A stretch of 64,000 nt of DNA from Chryseobacterium indologenes (GTDB taxonomy: Bacteria > Bacteroidota > Bacteroidia > Flavobacteriales > Weeksellaceae): contig NZ_CP018786.1 of NCBI RefSeq assembly GCF_002025665.1, forward strand, positions 1,798,001 through 1,862,000, written 5' to 3'. Positions within the stretch are counted from its first letter, which is position 1. Each line of letters opens with the position of its first letter. Of the stretch, positions 8,352 through 18,022 are shown in pieces. Below the pieces are notes generated by a model. It saw only the letters and a list, made by a program, of their open reading frames with translations, had not been told where the DNA came from and did not search any database. The translations under genes and the position numbers were made by a program.

Positions 8352-9365
8352 ATGAAAAATATTTTGTCCATTTTATTCCTGTCCATAGGAATTACAGCAT
8401 TTTCCCAACAGGTGGAAAGCCTTGAAACCATTCTTAATGATAAGATCAGTATCAGAGCTCTTGAATTATATGACAACAAGGTCTGGTACAGTGGTACGGA
8501 TTCTAAATTTGGGTTTGTAGATCTTAAAGATTATAAAAGCCAGAAACAGATAAAATTATCCGAAGAGAAACTTCAATTCAGAACATTAGCGCAAAATAAA
8601 ACTATTTTTTATGCTATCAATATTGAGAGTCCAGGACGTTTCTTTGCTATCGATAAGAAAACTTTAAAGTCACAGATTGTTTTTCAAGATACTGCAAAAA
8701 CAGCTTTTTATGATGCTTTGCATTTTGTGAATGATAAGCTAGCCTATACTTTTAGTGATTCAGATAAAGATCAGATGTTGAAACTGGCTGTGTACAAAGA
8801 AGGGAAATGGAGTATGTTTAAGAATAATGTAAAATTAAATGAGGGCGAAGCTGCTTTTGCTGCAAGTAATACCAATATTTCATCCTCTAAAAAATATTTA
8901 TGGATTGCAACCGGAGGAAAAGCTTCAAGAATCTTAAGAATGAATCTGAAAGATGAAAAAATAGAAGTGTTCAACACCCCAATCATACAAGGAGAATCTT
9001 CACAGGGAATGTATTCTATTGATTTTTTTGATAATAATTTTGGAATTGCAGCAGGAGGAGATTATACTAAGCAGGATGCCAATATCAATAATATCGCAAC
9101 CACAAATGATGCAGGAAAAACCTGGCAAATTCAGGCTTCAGGGCAGAATGCGGGATATACCACCTGTGTGAAAATAAAGCCAGGATCAAAAGGAAAAGAA
9201 ATTATTGCAGTAGGAGACAAGCATATCAGTTATTCTTCAGATTTTGGAAAAACATGGACTAAAATTTCCGATGAGAAAGGCTTTTTTGTATGTCAGTGGA
9301 TTGATGTCAATAGAGTGGTTCTTGCAGGAAATAACAGAATTGCGGTGATGAAATTAAAATTTTAA
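8352..9365 (+). CDS. Exported beta-propeller protein with Asp-box (BNR) repeats
   Basis: A 337-residue protein with a signal peptide (MKNILSILFLSIGITAFSQ). The rest is a run of beta-strand repeats of the sialidase/Ycf48 type. Two Asp-boxes are visible near the C-terminus, TTNDAGKTWQ and SSDFGKTWTK, each followed by a strand reading out a value (IAVGDKHISY, VVLAGNNRIAV). Homologues are often labelled oxidoreductase, but I see no cofactor or catalytic motif, so no enzymatic role should be assigned. Periplasmic or surface location is likely. Confidence 0.72.
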   Translation: MKNILSILFLSIGITAFSQQVESLETILNDKISIRALELYDNKVWYSGTDSKFGFVDLKDYKSQKQIKLSEEKLQFRTLAQNKTIFYAINIESPGRFFAIDKKTLKSQIVFQDTAKTAFYDALHFVNDKLAYTFSDSDKDQMLKLAVYKEGKWSMFKNNVKLNEGEAAFAASNTNISSSKKYLWIATGGKASRILRMNLKDEKIEVFNTPIIQGESSQGMYSIDFFDNNFGIAAGGDYTKQDANINNIATTNDAGKTWQIQASGQNAGYTTCVKIKPGSKGKEIIAVGDKHISYSSDFGKTWTKISDEKGFFVCQWIDVNRVVLAGNNRIAVMKLKF

Positions 9366-9543
9366 ATATCAGGAATAGAATTTATCACTATTTGTCAAAA
9401 GCCTGATCATACGTATTTAGACTCATTATAAAATAGAACCTAATATAATTCATAGGTTAAAATTCATAACTAATGGTTAATTTTGTAAGATGAAATTTAA
9501 ATGATGCTAAATTTCATGTCCTTATAAAATTTTAATTTTCAAA

Positions 9544-10902
9544 ATGAACTCTTTAATAGATAAGTATAATATTCCCGGACCGCGTTACACTTCTTATCCT
9601 ACCGTTCCATATTGGGATGAATCAACATTCTCACCGGAAAAATGGAAGGAAACTGTAATCAGGTCTTTTCATGAAAGCAATGCAGAGGAGGGAATTTCTA
9701 TTTACATCCATTTGCCTTTCTGTGAGGCATTGTGTACGTTCTGTGCTTGCCATAAGCGTATTACCAAACAACATAGTGTTGAAGTTCCTTATCTGGAAAG
9801 TGTTTTAAAGGAATGGAAACTGTATCTTGATCTTTTCAACGAAAGACCTAAACTGAAAGAATTACACCTTGGAGGTGGTACTCCTACATTTTTCTCTCCT
9901 GAGAATTTAAGAACATTATTGGAAGGTATTTTTTCATCTGTAGACATTGCGGAACACCCTGAATTTTCTTTTGAAGGACATCCAAACAATACCACGAAAG
10001 AACATCTTCAGACTTTATATGATCTTGGTTTCAGAAGAGTAAGTTTTGGAGTTCAGGATTATGATCCTAAAGTTCAGAAAGCAATCAACAGAATCCAGCC
10101 TTTTGAAAATGTAAAAAACGTTACAGAATGGGCTAAGGAAATCGGATACAGAGGAATCAGTCACGATCTTGTTTTCGGATTGCCACACCAGAATTGGGAT
10201 GCAATGGAGCACACGATCAGAAAGACAATGGAGCTGAAACCGGACAGATTGGCGTTCTATTCTTACGCACACGTTCCATGGGTGAAGGGAGTTGGGCAGA
10301 GAGGTTTTGATGAAAATGACCTTCCAAGTGGAGAAGAGAAACGCCGTTTGTATGAAGATGGTAAAAAGCTTCTTCAGGATTTAGGATATATTGAAGTAGG
10401 GATGGATCACTTCTCTCTTGAGCACGATGATCTGTATCAGTCTTTGATTCATAAAAAACTACACAGAAATTTCATGGGTTACACTTCAAGCAATACGCAA
10501 CTGATGGTAGGACTTGGAATGTCTGCGATTTCAGACTCATGGTATGCTTTTGCCCAGAATGTAAAAACGGTGGAAGAATACCAGAAAATGGTTGAAGAAG
10601 GTGAGATTCCTGTTGTAAAAGGACATGTTCTGAGTGATGAGGATCTTACGGTAAGAAGACATATTCTGAATCTGATGTGTCAGCTTGAAACCACTTTTGA
10701 TGTTAACAATTCTTTCCCTGAGCTTGACAATGCACTGGAAATGCTCAAAGAGATGGAAAATGACGGTTTGGTTGAAATCAACGGAACTGAAGTTAAAATA
10801 ACAGAAGCTGGAAGAGCATTCACGAGAAATGTAGCGATGGTTTTTGACCTGAGAATGATGAGAAATAAACCTGAAACAAGGATTTTCTCAATGACTATAT
10901 AA
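9544..10902 (+). CDS. hemN: Oxygen-independent coproporphyrinogen III oxidase
   Basis: A radical-SAM enzyme that decarboxylates coproporphyrinogen III to protoporphyrinogen IX without oxygen. The [4Fe-4S]-binding CxxxCxxC motif is C60, C64 and C67 (CEALCTFC, followed by a further Cys at 69 as in HemN). The GGGTPT motif at 110-115 binds the SAM amino group. YTSYPT near the N-terminus and the C-terminal HemN domain are present. The 452-residue length matches true HemN rather than the shorter HemW. A possible -7 element TAATTTTG lies at 9478-9485. I find no clear FNR-type palindrome upstream. Confidence 0.94.
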   Translation: MNSLIDKYNIPGPRYTSYPTVPYWDESTFSPEKWKETVIRSFHESNAEEGISIYIHLPFCEALCTFCACHKRITKQHSVEVPYLESVLKEWKLYLDLFNERPKLKELHLGGGTPTFFSPENLRTLLEGIFSSVDIAEHPEFSFEGHPNNTTKEHLQTLYDLGFRRVSFGVQDYDPKVQKAINRIQPFENVKNVTEWAKEIGYRGISHDLVFGLPHQNWDAMEHTIRKTMELKPDRLAFYSYAHVPWVKGVGQRGFDENDLPSGEEKRRLYEDGKKLLQDLGYIEVGMDHFSLEHDDLYQSLIHKKLHRNFMGYTSSNTQLMVGLGMSAISDSWYAFAQNVKTVEEYQKMVEEGEIPVVKGHVLSDEDLTVRRHILNLMCQLETTFDVNNSFPELDNALEMLKEMENDGLVEINGTEVKITEAGRAFTRNVAMVFDLRMMRNKPETRIFSMTI

Positions 10903-10906
10903 AACA

Positions 10907-10936
10907 AAAGCGGTTCAGTTCTGAACCGCTTTTTTA
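10907..10936. terminator. Bidirectional terminator between hemN and the sugar dehydrogenase gene
   Basis: AAAGCGGTTCAG (10907-10918) pairs with CTGAACCGCTTT (10921-10932), with T and A runs on the outer sides. It serves both convergent genes. Confidence 0.85.
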
Positions 10937-10949
10937 TTGTTTTAAAATT

Positions 10950-12317
10950 TTATTTGATGATCAATTTCTGACTATATGATTTCAATTCCCCGGATTTAAG
11001 ATTAATGTAGTACACTCCGGCAGGAATTCCTGAAATATTAATTCCTTTGCTATTAATAATCTGATCCGTTTCCATCACTTTTCTTCCCTCCGAACTGATG
11101 ATTTCCAGGGTTGCTTTTTTATCTTTAACCCCATCAATGAAAATTTCTTTGGAAGCAGGATTAGGATAAACTTTTACTGTTCCTAAAGTATTTTCATTAG
11201 TCCCTAAAGTTCCTGTGGATATTTTGAAAATTTTTCCATTGCTTAAATCTGCTACATACAATCCTTTCTGATAATCTTCTCCAAAAGTAGAAAAGTTATT
11301 TCCGGAATAAGGAGTCGTCCACGTAATGGCATTATTGGTATCCAGCATTCCGATCTGAGAAGAACAATAGTCAGCAAAGAAATATTTCCCCTGAAGTGAA
11401 GGGTATTGGTTTCCTCTGTAGACATAACCACCGGTGATAGAACATTTCCCACCAGAATGGTTATATACAGCAACAGGGAAGGTCATGGTGGACTGGGCAG
11501 CACATCCTGCAGTATTGTAGGCATTATTCCCTTCATAGCAGCGCCAGCCATAATTTAATCCGGCTGTAGTAATAGGCATTTTATTGATTTCTTCTATTGC
11601 TCCCTGGCCAACATCCGCAATCATGGCATTGCCCGTAGTCAGATCAAAAGAAAATTTCCATGCATTTCGGAGACCATAAGACCATATTTCGTCTGCACCA
11701 TCCACTCCAGCTCCTGCAAAAGGATTGTCTGGCGGAATATTGTAAGGACCGGTGGCATCTACATCTATTCTCAACATCTTTCCTAATAACACATTTTTAT
11801 TTTGGGCATTATTATTCGGGTCGCCACCACTTCCTCCGTCTCCGGTGATGATCCAAAGTTTTCCGTCAGGAGCAAAATGAATGCTTCCTCCATTGTGATT
11901 GTCGAATGGCTTGGGAATATTCAGCAGGATTTTTTCAGAAGCAGGATCTGCTACGTTTGAATCTGTTGAACTTACACTGTATCTGGCAACAATAATATTG
12001 CCTGAAAGGTTGTTATAATACACAAAAAAATACCCGTTGGTAGAGTATTGAGGATGAAAGGCAAGGCCGAGAAGACCTCTTTCGCCGCCGAAAGTAATTT
12101 TTGATCCGATATTCAGAAAGTTGGTTGTGTTAATTGTCCCATTGGGTTGAATAATTTTAATGATGCCGTCCTGTTGAACCACAAAAAGCCGGCTGTCATT
12201 GGCGTTCGTAATCTCTACAGGGCTGGTAAGTCCTGTCACAAATTCTTCCAAATTAATGCTTTGAGAATTAACAATTAAGGAAGAAAAAATACTGATACTA
12301 AAAAGTAGTTTTTTCAT
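10950..12317 (-). CDS. PQQ-dependent sugar dehydrogenase-like protein with T9SS C-terminal sorting domain
   Basis: A 455-residue secreted protein. After a signal peptide (about 1-18) comes a soluble glucose/sorbosone-dehydrogenase six-bladed propeller, with GERGLLGLAFHP, DNHNGGSIHFAPDGKLWIITGD and SYGLRNAWKFSFD. The last 80 residues form a type A type-IX-secretion sorting domain (KVYPNPASKEIFIDGV ... ISGIPAGVYYINLKSG). The export route is therefore signal peptide, Sec, then T9SS to the cell surface. Such modules oxidise sugars or act as carbohydrate-binding relatives; the substrate is unknown. It is a single gene with its own terminator. Confidence 0.86.
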   Translation of the reverse strand: MKKLLFSISIFSSLIVNSQSINLEEFVTGLTSPVEITNANDSRLFVVQQDGIIKIIQPNGTINTTNFLNIGSKITFGGERGLLGLAFHPQYSTNGYFFVYYNNLSGNIIVARYSVSSTDSNVADPASEKILLNIPKPFDNHNGGSIHFAPDGKLWIITGDGGSGGDPNNNAQNKNVLLGKMLRIDVDATGPYNIPPDNPFAGAGVDGADEIWSYGLRNAWKFSFDLTTGNAMIADVGQGAIEEINKMPITTAGLNYGWRCYEGNNAYNTAGCAAQSTMTFPVAVYNHSGGKCSITGGYVYRGNQYPSLQGKYFFADYCSSQIGMLDTNNAITWTTPYSGNNFSTFGEDYQKGLYVADLSNGKIFKISTGTLGTNENTLGTVKVYPNPASKEIFIDGVKDKKATLEIISSEGRKVMETDQIINSKGINISGIPAGVYYINLKSGELKSYSQKLIIK

Positions 12318-12496
12318 AATATTTTGAGAGTTAGTGTGTTGGGAAAGTAAATGAAAATTTTATACCAATCGATTTTGAAGACTTCATTATGATAGTATGA
12401 AAAAATTGTTAAATCTTAAATAGAAATCACGATACCAATATATCTGGAAATAAACCATTTCTGTTGTTAAAAATTCATAAAATACAAGAAAATCAT

Positions 12497-12504
12497 TATA
12501 TTTG
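12497..12504 (+). promoter_or_regulatory. Candidate -7 promoter element of secDF
   Basis: TATATTTG followed by C matches TAnnTTTG and its common C extension, 29 bases before the secDF start. A TTG at 12464-12466 is further away than the usual spacing. Confidence 0.45.
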
Positions 12505-12533
12505 CCGACTTAATTTAACGTAGTTATAACAAA

Positions 12534-15443
12534 ATGCAAGGAAAAGGACTTATTACAATTGTCGCTATTGTACTAGGGTTGATTTGCTTAAACGAGCTAT
12601 TACCAACATGGTACGCCAGCAAAATTGAAAAGCAGGCGACTGCTATTGCAGGAGACAATCCGGAGAAGTATCAAAAAGAAATCGCAAGACTTTCTAAGGA
12701 TACTTTGAATTTAGGATTCACAAAACTTTATTACACTAAAGCCAAAGACAAGGAAATGAAACTTGGTCTTGACTTGAAAGGAGGGATCAACGTTCTTTTG
12801 GAAATCAACCAAAGAGATCTTGTGAATGATTTAACCAATTATTCTACAAATCCTGTTCTTATTGAGGCTTTAAACAAAACTGATGAAGCACAGAAGAATT
12901 CTACTAAACCTTACATCGACAACTTCTTTGAGCAGTTCGATGTAATTAACAAAGCTAAAGGGGCAAACCTTAAGTTGGCAGATCCGGAAATTTTCGGAAA
13001 TACAACCCTTACTGAGGTGAAGTACAACACGCCTGATGAGCAGGTGAAAAGCATTGTTAAAAGAAAAATCGATGCATCTGTAGGAACAGCTTTCGAGGTA
13101 ATCAGAACGAGAATTGATAAGCTTGGAGCTATCCAGCCAAACGTCCAGAGAGTACCTGGTACAGCGAGAATTTCTGTGGAAATGCCTGGTATGAAGGACA
13201 TCGATAAAGTGAAGAAAATGCTTCAGACTTCTGCAAAACTTCAGTTCTGGGAAGTACAGCAGGTTCCTGAAATTGCGCCTTATTTCCAGACTTTGACAAC
13301 TATGGTTGCTACAAAAGGAGATTCTATGGGAGTTGCAAAGAATGTGAACTTCATGAGCCTTTTACAGCTTGACAAATTAAGAACAAATGGTGTTGCTAAC
13401 GTAAAATTATCTGATACTGCTGTTGTAAACAAAATCTTAAACAGCAAAGTAGGTCAGTCTTTACGTCCGTCTAACATTAAATATACACAGTTCATGTGGG
13501 GTTACAAACCTGAAGCTACAGATAGCGAAAGCTTAGTATTGTATGCGATCAGAGGTAACATCAACCAGAAAGCTCCGGTAGACGGTGCTGTTGAAACTGC
13601 AAATATCAGCTACGATGAACTAAGCAGAATAGTGGTAGATATGCAGATGGACTCTAAAGGAGCAAAAGAGTGGAAAACATTAACCGAGAAAAATGTTGGA
13701 AAACCGGTTGCAGTAACTCTTGATAACAGAGTGTACACAGCGCCTAACGTTGTAGGTGCTATCCCTAACGGTAGAACTCAGATCTCTGGTAACTTCTCTC
13801 AGGAAGAAGCTAAAGAATTGGTAGACGTGTTAGGTGCTGGTAAATTGCCTGCAGGTGCAAAAGTAGTTCAGGCTACCGTTGTAGGTCCATCTTTAGGACA
13901 AGAGGCTATTGACTCTGGTTTAATGTCGTTTATCATTGCATTCGCTATTATCATTGTTTATATCATTTTCTACTACGGTGGAGCTGGTGTATATGCGGTA
14001 ATTGCAATGGTGATCAACTTATTCTATATTTTCGGTATTATGGATTCGGGTGACTTTACCCTTACGCTTCCAGGTATCGCGGGTATCGTTCTGACGATGG
14101 CAGTAGCGGTCGATACGAACGTTATCATTTATGAAAGAACTAAGGAAGAATTATTCGCTGGGAAAAGTATCCTTGAAGCTTACAAAGATGGTTTCAAACA
14201 TGCATTAAACGCGATTATCGATGGTCACACGACCACTTTCCTAACGGCAGTTGTATTGTTCTTCTTCGGAACAGGGCCTATTAAAGGTTTTGCATTGACG
14301 TTGATGATTGGTATTTTAATGACATTATTCACGTCTGTATTGCTTTCAAGAGTAATGATCTTCTCAAGATTAAATAAAGGAAAAGGACTTTCTGTTTGGA
14401 CTCCGGCTACGAAGAACCTATTCAGAAATACCTGGATCGATTTCATCGGAAAGAGAAAATATGCTTACATCGTTTCTGCTGTTCTTACCGTTATTTGTGT
14501 GATTTCAATCGCAACGCACGGTTTCAAATACGGTATCGATTTTACCGGTGGTAGAAACTATGTTGTAAGATTTGATAAAGATGTAAAAGCTGAAGATGTT
14601 GAAGAAAAATTAGTAGCATTATTCAAAACTGAAGACGGTAAAAACTCTTCTGTAGAAGCTAAGACTTTCGGAAACAACAAACAATTAAAGATTTCTACCG
14701 ATTACCTTATCGAGGACGAATCTTTAAAAGCTGACCAGATTATCGAACAGAAATTATTCGAAGGTTTAAAATCAAACTTACCGGCAGGAACTACATTGAA
14801 GGATTTCAAATCTGCTGATAAAGACCACGCAGGAATTATCTCTTCTGAGAAAGTAGGACCTTCTGTTGCTGATGATATCCAGACTCACGGTATCTATGCG
14901 GTATTAGCTGCATTAGCAATGATCTTCGTTTATATCTTAGTAAGATTTAGAAAATGGCAGTTCTCTCTTGGAGCAGTTGCTGCTCTATTCCACGATGCGG
15001 TAATTATTTTAGGAGCATATTCATTGCTTCACAAATATATGCCGTTCAACATGGAGATCAACCAGGATTTCATTGCTGCGATTCTTACTGTATTAGGATA
15101 CTCAATTAACGATACCGTAATTATCTTCGACAGAATTAGAGAATACCTGAGAGAGAAAAAATCTTTAACATTAGCAGGTCTTTTTGATGACTCTATTTCA
15201 AGTACATTGGGTAGAACATTCAATACCTCATTCACTACGATTTTGGTTATCCTTGCGATCTTCATCTTCGGTGGTGATAACTTGAGAGGATTCATGTTTG
15301 CGATGTTAATTGGTATTGGATTCGGTACTTATTCATCCATCTTTATTGCGTCTGCAATTGCTTACGACTTCCTTAAAACAGGGAAAGAAGAAGAGGTACA
15401 TGGAAAATCCACTTCTGCTAAAGAAGAACTTGCTTCAAAGTAA
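12534..15443 (+). CDS. secDF: SecDF bifunctional protein translocase subunit
   Basis: A 969-residue fusion of SecD and SecF, the form common in Bacteroidota. The SecD half has an N-terminal helix, a large periplasmic P1 domain (KLGLDLKGGINVLLEI near residue 80; RIDKLGAIQPNVQRVPGTARISVEMPG) and six membrane helices with the conserved VDTNVIIYERTKEEL. The SecF half begins near residue 640 with KYGIDFTGGRNYVVRF and ends with a second six-helix block including SINDTVIIFDRIREYL. Conserved Asp residues in these helices carry protons to drive late steps of Sec export. It is monocistronic with a good terminator. Confidence 0.96.
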   Translation: MQGKGLITIVAIVLGLICLNELLPTWYASKIEKQATAIAGDNPEKYQKEIARLSKDTLNLGFTKLYYTKAKDKEMKLGLDLKGGINVLLEINQRDLVNDLTNYSTNPVLIEALNKTDEAQKNSTKPYIDNFFEQFDVINKAKGANLKLADPEIFGNTTLTEVKYNTPDEQVKSIVKRKIDASVGTAFEVIRTRIDKLGAIQPNVQRVPGTARISVEMPGMKDIDKVKKMLQTSAKLQFWEVQQVPEIAPYFQTLTTMVATKGDSMGVAKNVNFMSLLQLDKLRTNGVANVKLSDTAVVNKILNSKVGQSLRPSNIKYTQFMWGYKPEATDSESLVLYAIRGNINQKAPVDGAVETANISYDELSRIVVDMQMDSKGAKEWKTLTEKNVGKPVAVTLDNRVYTAPNVVGAIPNGRTQISGNFSQEEAKELVDVLGAGKLPAGAKVVQATVVGPSLGQEAIDSGLMSFIIAFAIIIVYIIFYYGGAGVYAVIAMVINLFYIFGIMDSGDFTLTLPGIAGIVLTMAVAVDTNVIIYERTKEELFAGKSILEAYKDGFKHALNAIIDGHTTTFLTAVVLFFFGTGPIKGFALTLMIGILMTLFTSVLLSRVMIFSRLNKGKGLSVWTPATKNLFRNTWIDFIGKRKYAYIVSAVLTVICVISIATHGFKYGIDFTGGRNYVVRFDKDVKAEDVEEKLVALFKTEDGKNSSVEAKTFGNNKQLKISTDYLIEDESLKADQIIEQKLFEGLKSNLPAGTTLKDFKSADKDHAGIISSEKVGPSVADDIQTHGIYAVLAALAMIFVYILVRFRKWQFSLGAVAALFHDAVIILGAYSLLHKYMPFNMEINQDFIAAILTVLGYSINDTVIIFDRIREYLREKKSLTLAGLFDDSISSTLGRTFNTSFTTILVILAIFIFGGDNLRGFMFAMLIGIGFGTYSSIFIASAIAYDFLKTGKEEEVHGKSTSAKEELASK

Positions 15444-15464
15444 TACAAACTACAATAAATTAGT

Positions 15465-15496
15465 AAAGACTGTTTCGAAAGAAGCGGTCTTTTTTT
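15465..15496 (+). terminator. Intrinsic terminator of secDF
   Basis: A stem of about 12 bp (15465-15476 with 15481-15492, including G-T pairs) closes a GAAA tetraloop and is followed by eight T. Confidence 0.8.
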
Positions 15497-15883
15497 ATAT
15501 ACTTATCCTTTTTTTTCTTTTTGATCATTTCAAATGATAAATAGGTATCTCACCCTAACTATTTGAAAGCTTTTGTTTTAAATGATTAAATTTTCATCTG
15601 GTTTTTAATTATTTTATCTGTTTTCTATTGGTAATTATTTATTAGTGTTTTTTAAACCTTGTTTTTATAATTTATATTGTAGATTTTACTTTTTTTTAAT
15701 TGGTTTTAATTGGAGTTATGTATAATAACTCTAATTTTAGAGAATAATTTGTTTGTGTGTAATTGTTGAACAATAAAGGATTTTTGTGAGTTTATATGGA
15801 AATAATTATTTTAATTGAAAAATATTAAAAAATAAGAGTTTTATGTAGTAAAATATTTTATATTTATATAAAACAAAACAAAA
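15497..15883. other. AT-rich intergenic stretch without a gene
   Basis: About 390 bases with no plausible ORF. It is extremely A/T rich, with long T runs around 15640-15710. The only structure I find is a small hairpin, GAGTTAT / ATAACTC (15713-15719 with 15725-15731). It presumably holds the promoter of the downstream secreted-protein gene, but no clear TAnnTTTG element stands out. Confidence 0.5.
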
Positions 15884-16456
15884 ATGAAAACCGAAAAATT
15901 ATTCGTTGCTGTGGCATTATGTGCTGCTAGTTTCCTTTTAGCTCAGGTAGGAATTGGAACTCCTAATCCTGATAAAAGTGCTGCCTTAGATATTACGAAT
16001 ACTAATAAAGGCGTACTGATCCCGAGAATTTCCAATCTGTCAACAATAGTTACACCGGCCAACGGCTTGCTGGTTTATGATCTCCAAAGACAGGCATTAA
16101 CTCAGAATATAGGAACTCCTTCCAGTCCTAACTGGGTTCCCATCAGTGGTAATATTGTTAAGTTCTTCTATATGCCGTCCATCAGTATTGATACCTCTAC
16201 TTTAGGTACAGGAAGAACAAAAGATTTGTTCCAGCTCTATAAGGTTCAGTTTTCTACTCCTAAGGTTTCGAGTACGGGAGCTCCGGGAGGAATCCCTTTC
16301 TTTGCTAATGCATCAGATTTGTATTATTATGTTACTGATTTCGACAATACCGTATTAAGTAATGTAAGCATTGATCCCAATGGCATATTGAAATATGATG
16401 TGGTAGGAACGGCAACGGCCTGCTCTTTTGTCAATATTGTATTTGTAATCAAATAA
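15884..16456 (+). CDS. Secreted protein of the flavobacterial VGIGT...ALDI type, function unknown
   Basis: A 190-residue protein with a signal peptide (to about residue 20, FLLAQ). The mature part opens with VGIGTPNPDKSAALDITNTNKGVLIPR, a motif that recurs at the start of many Flavobacteria surface and tail-fibre-like proteins. The remainder is beta-rich and holds no enzyme motif. It lies 82 bases before another secreted protein on the same strand, so the two may be cotranscribed. Function is not known. Confidence 0.65.
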   Translation: MKTEKLFVAVALCAASFLLAQVGIGTPNPDKSAALDITNTNKGVLIPRISNLSTIVTPANGLLVYDLQRQALTQNIGTPSSPNWVPISGNIVKFFYMPSISIDTSTLGTGRTKDLFQLYKVQFSTPKVSSTGAPGGIPFFANASDLYYYVTDFDNTVLSNVSIDPNGILKYDVVGTATACSFVNIVFVIK

Positions 16457-16538
16457 TTTGAAATGACATACAGTCATTATGATCATCCTTATCCAGGGAT
16501 GAGTGTTTACCACGTATAATTAACTTTAAAAATTATTG

Positions 16539-17807
16539 ATGATGAAAACAATTTCAATAGTACGCTGTTTGCTTATGGCAATAGGTCTTTTTGTATCAGG
16601 CAAAGTAATATCGCAGGAGATGGTCGCCCTTCCCAATGGTGGATGTGGAAGATTATTGGATACCAATACCTCCAGTTCAAGTGATGGTGGTTTTCTTTGT
16701 TTCAGATTGGGAAAGGAAGCGGCTAATCCTAATAATATGACGGATACTGATGTCAATTCTTTTGCATCTTTAAAGCCGGGTACAGGCGCTGGTCTTTTCT
16801 GCAGTATGTATGTAGGAGTAGGAACCAGTGGTGCAGATTTTCAGGCGAATAAGCCGGTTTATATTGACTTTGCTTCCGATGGGTTCAATTTTAATCCCAG
16901 TTTTAATGGTGGTAATTTTGTTTTCTACAATAATGGGCAGGAAGTCTATCGTACAGGGATTAACGGACATTTTTTCTTTGATTTTGGTGATAACCAGGAA
17001 CGAAGAATTATTAAAGTAATTCCGACGGCTGCATGGGATGAAGTGCAGTTGGCTTTCGGAGAAGCTATTGGTATTGGTTTTTCCTTCAGCCAGATGAGAG
17101 TATATAATATCCTTTCCGAATATTATCTGGCACCTATGACCTATTTATCTCAGCCTTCTGATAAAACAGTTGCTGCCGGAGGATCTACAACGATGACAGC
17201 GGTAATCAATAATACGCCTACAGATGAAACACCGGATAATATTACCTATCAATGGCAGGTTCTTATCGGAAGTACATGGACTGATCTTGCAAATGGTTCC
17301 AACTATGCTAATGTCACTTCATCCACTCTTAGTATTAATAATGTTCCTGCAGGATTTCACAATAATCAGTACAGGGTTGTTGCCAATTCCAGCTTTCATA
17401 CCTGTTCTTTCCAGGCAATTTCTACTGTGGGACGACTTTTTGTCAACTCGGTAAACAGCCCAGGAACTATTGCTGTGGATCAAACAGTATGTATGGATAT
17501 CAGTAATGATCCTGCAGCATTTAGCCAAACTGCAGCTGCACAGGTGAGTGGTGCTGCAGAATATCAGTGGCAAAGTTCCACAGATAATATAACATTCTCG
17601 AATATTACGAATGCTACATCTGCTACTTACGATGCTCCACCGATTACGCAAACTACTTATTACCGTCGGGGAGTAAGATCTGTTCTGAATGGAAATACAA
17701 CTGCTTATCAATACAGTAATGTAGTAAAAGTAACTGTAAAGCAAAGTTGTCTTATTAAGTGTATCATAACAAACAGAATGATATACACGACATTGAACAG
17801 CAACTAA
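16539..17807 (+). CDS. Secreted Ig-like/adhesin-type protein, function unknown
   Basis: A 422-residue protein with a signal peptide ending near VISQE. Residues about 25-190 are a Gly/Asn-rich beta domain, followed by two Ig-like modules (about 195-300, YLSQPSDKTVAAGGSTTMTAV...YQWQVLIGSTWTDL; about 305-400, ISNDPAAFSQT...EYQWQSSTDNITFSNI). These resemble repeats in gliding-type adhesins. No full T9SS sorting domain is seen: the protein ends in a short Cys-containing tail (SCLIKCIITNRMIY). ATG codons exist at 16539 and 16542, and an upstream TTG at 16536 is less likely. Confidence 0.6.
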   Translation: MMKTISIVRCLLMAIGLFVSGKVISQEMVALPNGGCGRLLDTNTSSSSDGGFLCFRLGKEAANPNNMTDTDVNSFASLKPGTGAGLFCSMYVGVGTSGADFQANKPVYIDFASDGFNFNPSFNGGNFVFYNNGQEVYRTGINGHFFFDFGDNQERRIIKVIPTAAWDEVQLAFGEAIGIGFSFSQMRVYNILSEYYLAPMTYLSQPSDKTVAAGGSTTMTAVINNTPTDETPDNITYQWQVLIGSTWTDLANGSNYANVTSSTLSINNVPAGFHNNQYRVVANSSFHTCSFQAISTVGRLFVNSVNSPGTIAVDQTVCMDISNDPAAFSQTAAAQVSGAAEYQWQSSTDNITFSNITNATSATYDAPPITQTTYYRRGVRSVLNGNTTAYQYSNVVKVTVKQSCLIKCIITNRMIYTTLNSN

Positions 17808-17831
17808 TACTGGTCTCTAATTAAGGATAGT

Positions 17832-17870
17832 AACCTGTTCCAAATTTATTTTTGAAACAGGTTTTTTCTT
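17832..17870 (+). terminator. Intrinsic terminator after the Ig-like protein gene
   Basis: AACCTGTT (17832-17839) pairs with AACAGGTT (17856-17863), followed by a T run. The loop is long and A/T rich. Confidence 0.6.
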
Positions 17871-18007
17871 TATGTTCGGCAGGAAAATGCGGGAAAAATA
17901 AAGCTATGGTAAATGTAATGTATTATTTAACAGTGTTTTAATCTTTTTGCTTTTTAAAATTTATATGAAGTATTCATAATTTAGAATCATTATTTTTCAG
18001 ATTTGAT

Positions 18008-18015
18008 TAATTTTG
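18008..18015 (+). promoter_or_regulatory. Candidate -7 element of the Tet-like efflux gene
   Basis: TAATTTTG followed by CACC sits only 7 bases before the ATG at 18023, so the mRNA would have almost no 5' leader. Confidence 0.4.
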
Positions 18016-18022
18016 CACCATC

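Noticed and set aside
9366..9543. FNR-type palindrome upstream of hemN
   Set aside because: TTGTCAAAAGCCTGATCAT was considered, but it does not fit TTGAT-N4-ATCAA in spacing or half-site sequence.
11660..11848. Plus-strand ORF inside the sugar dehydrogenase gene
   Set aside because: It is antisense to a well-supported propeller domain and shows no recognisable pattern.
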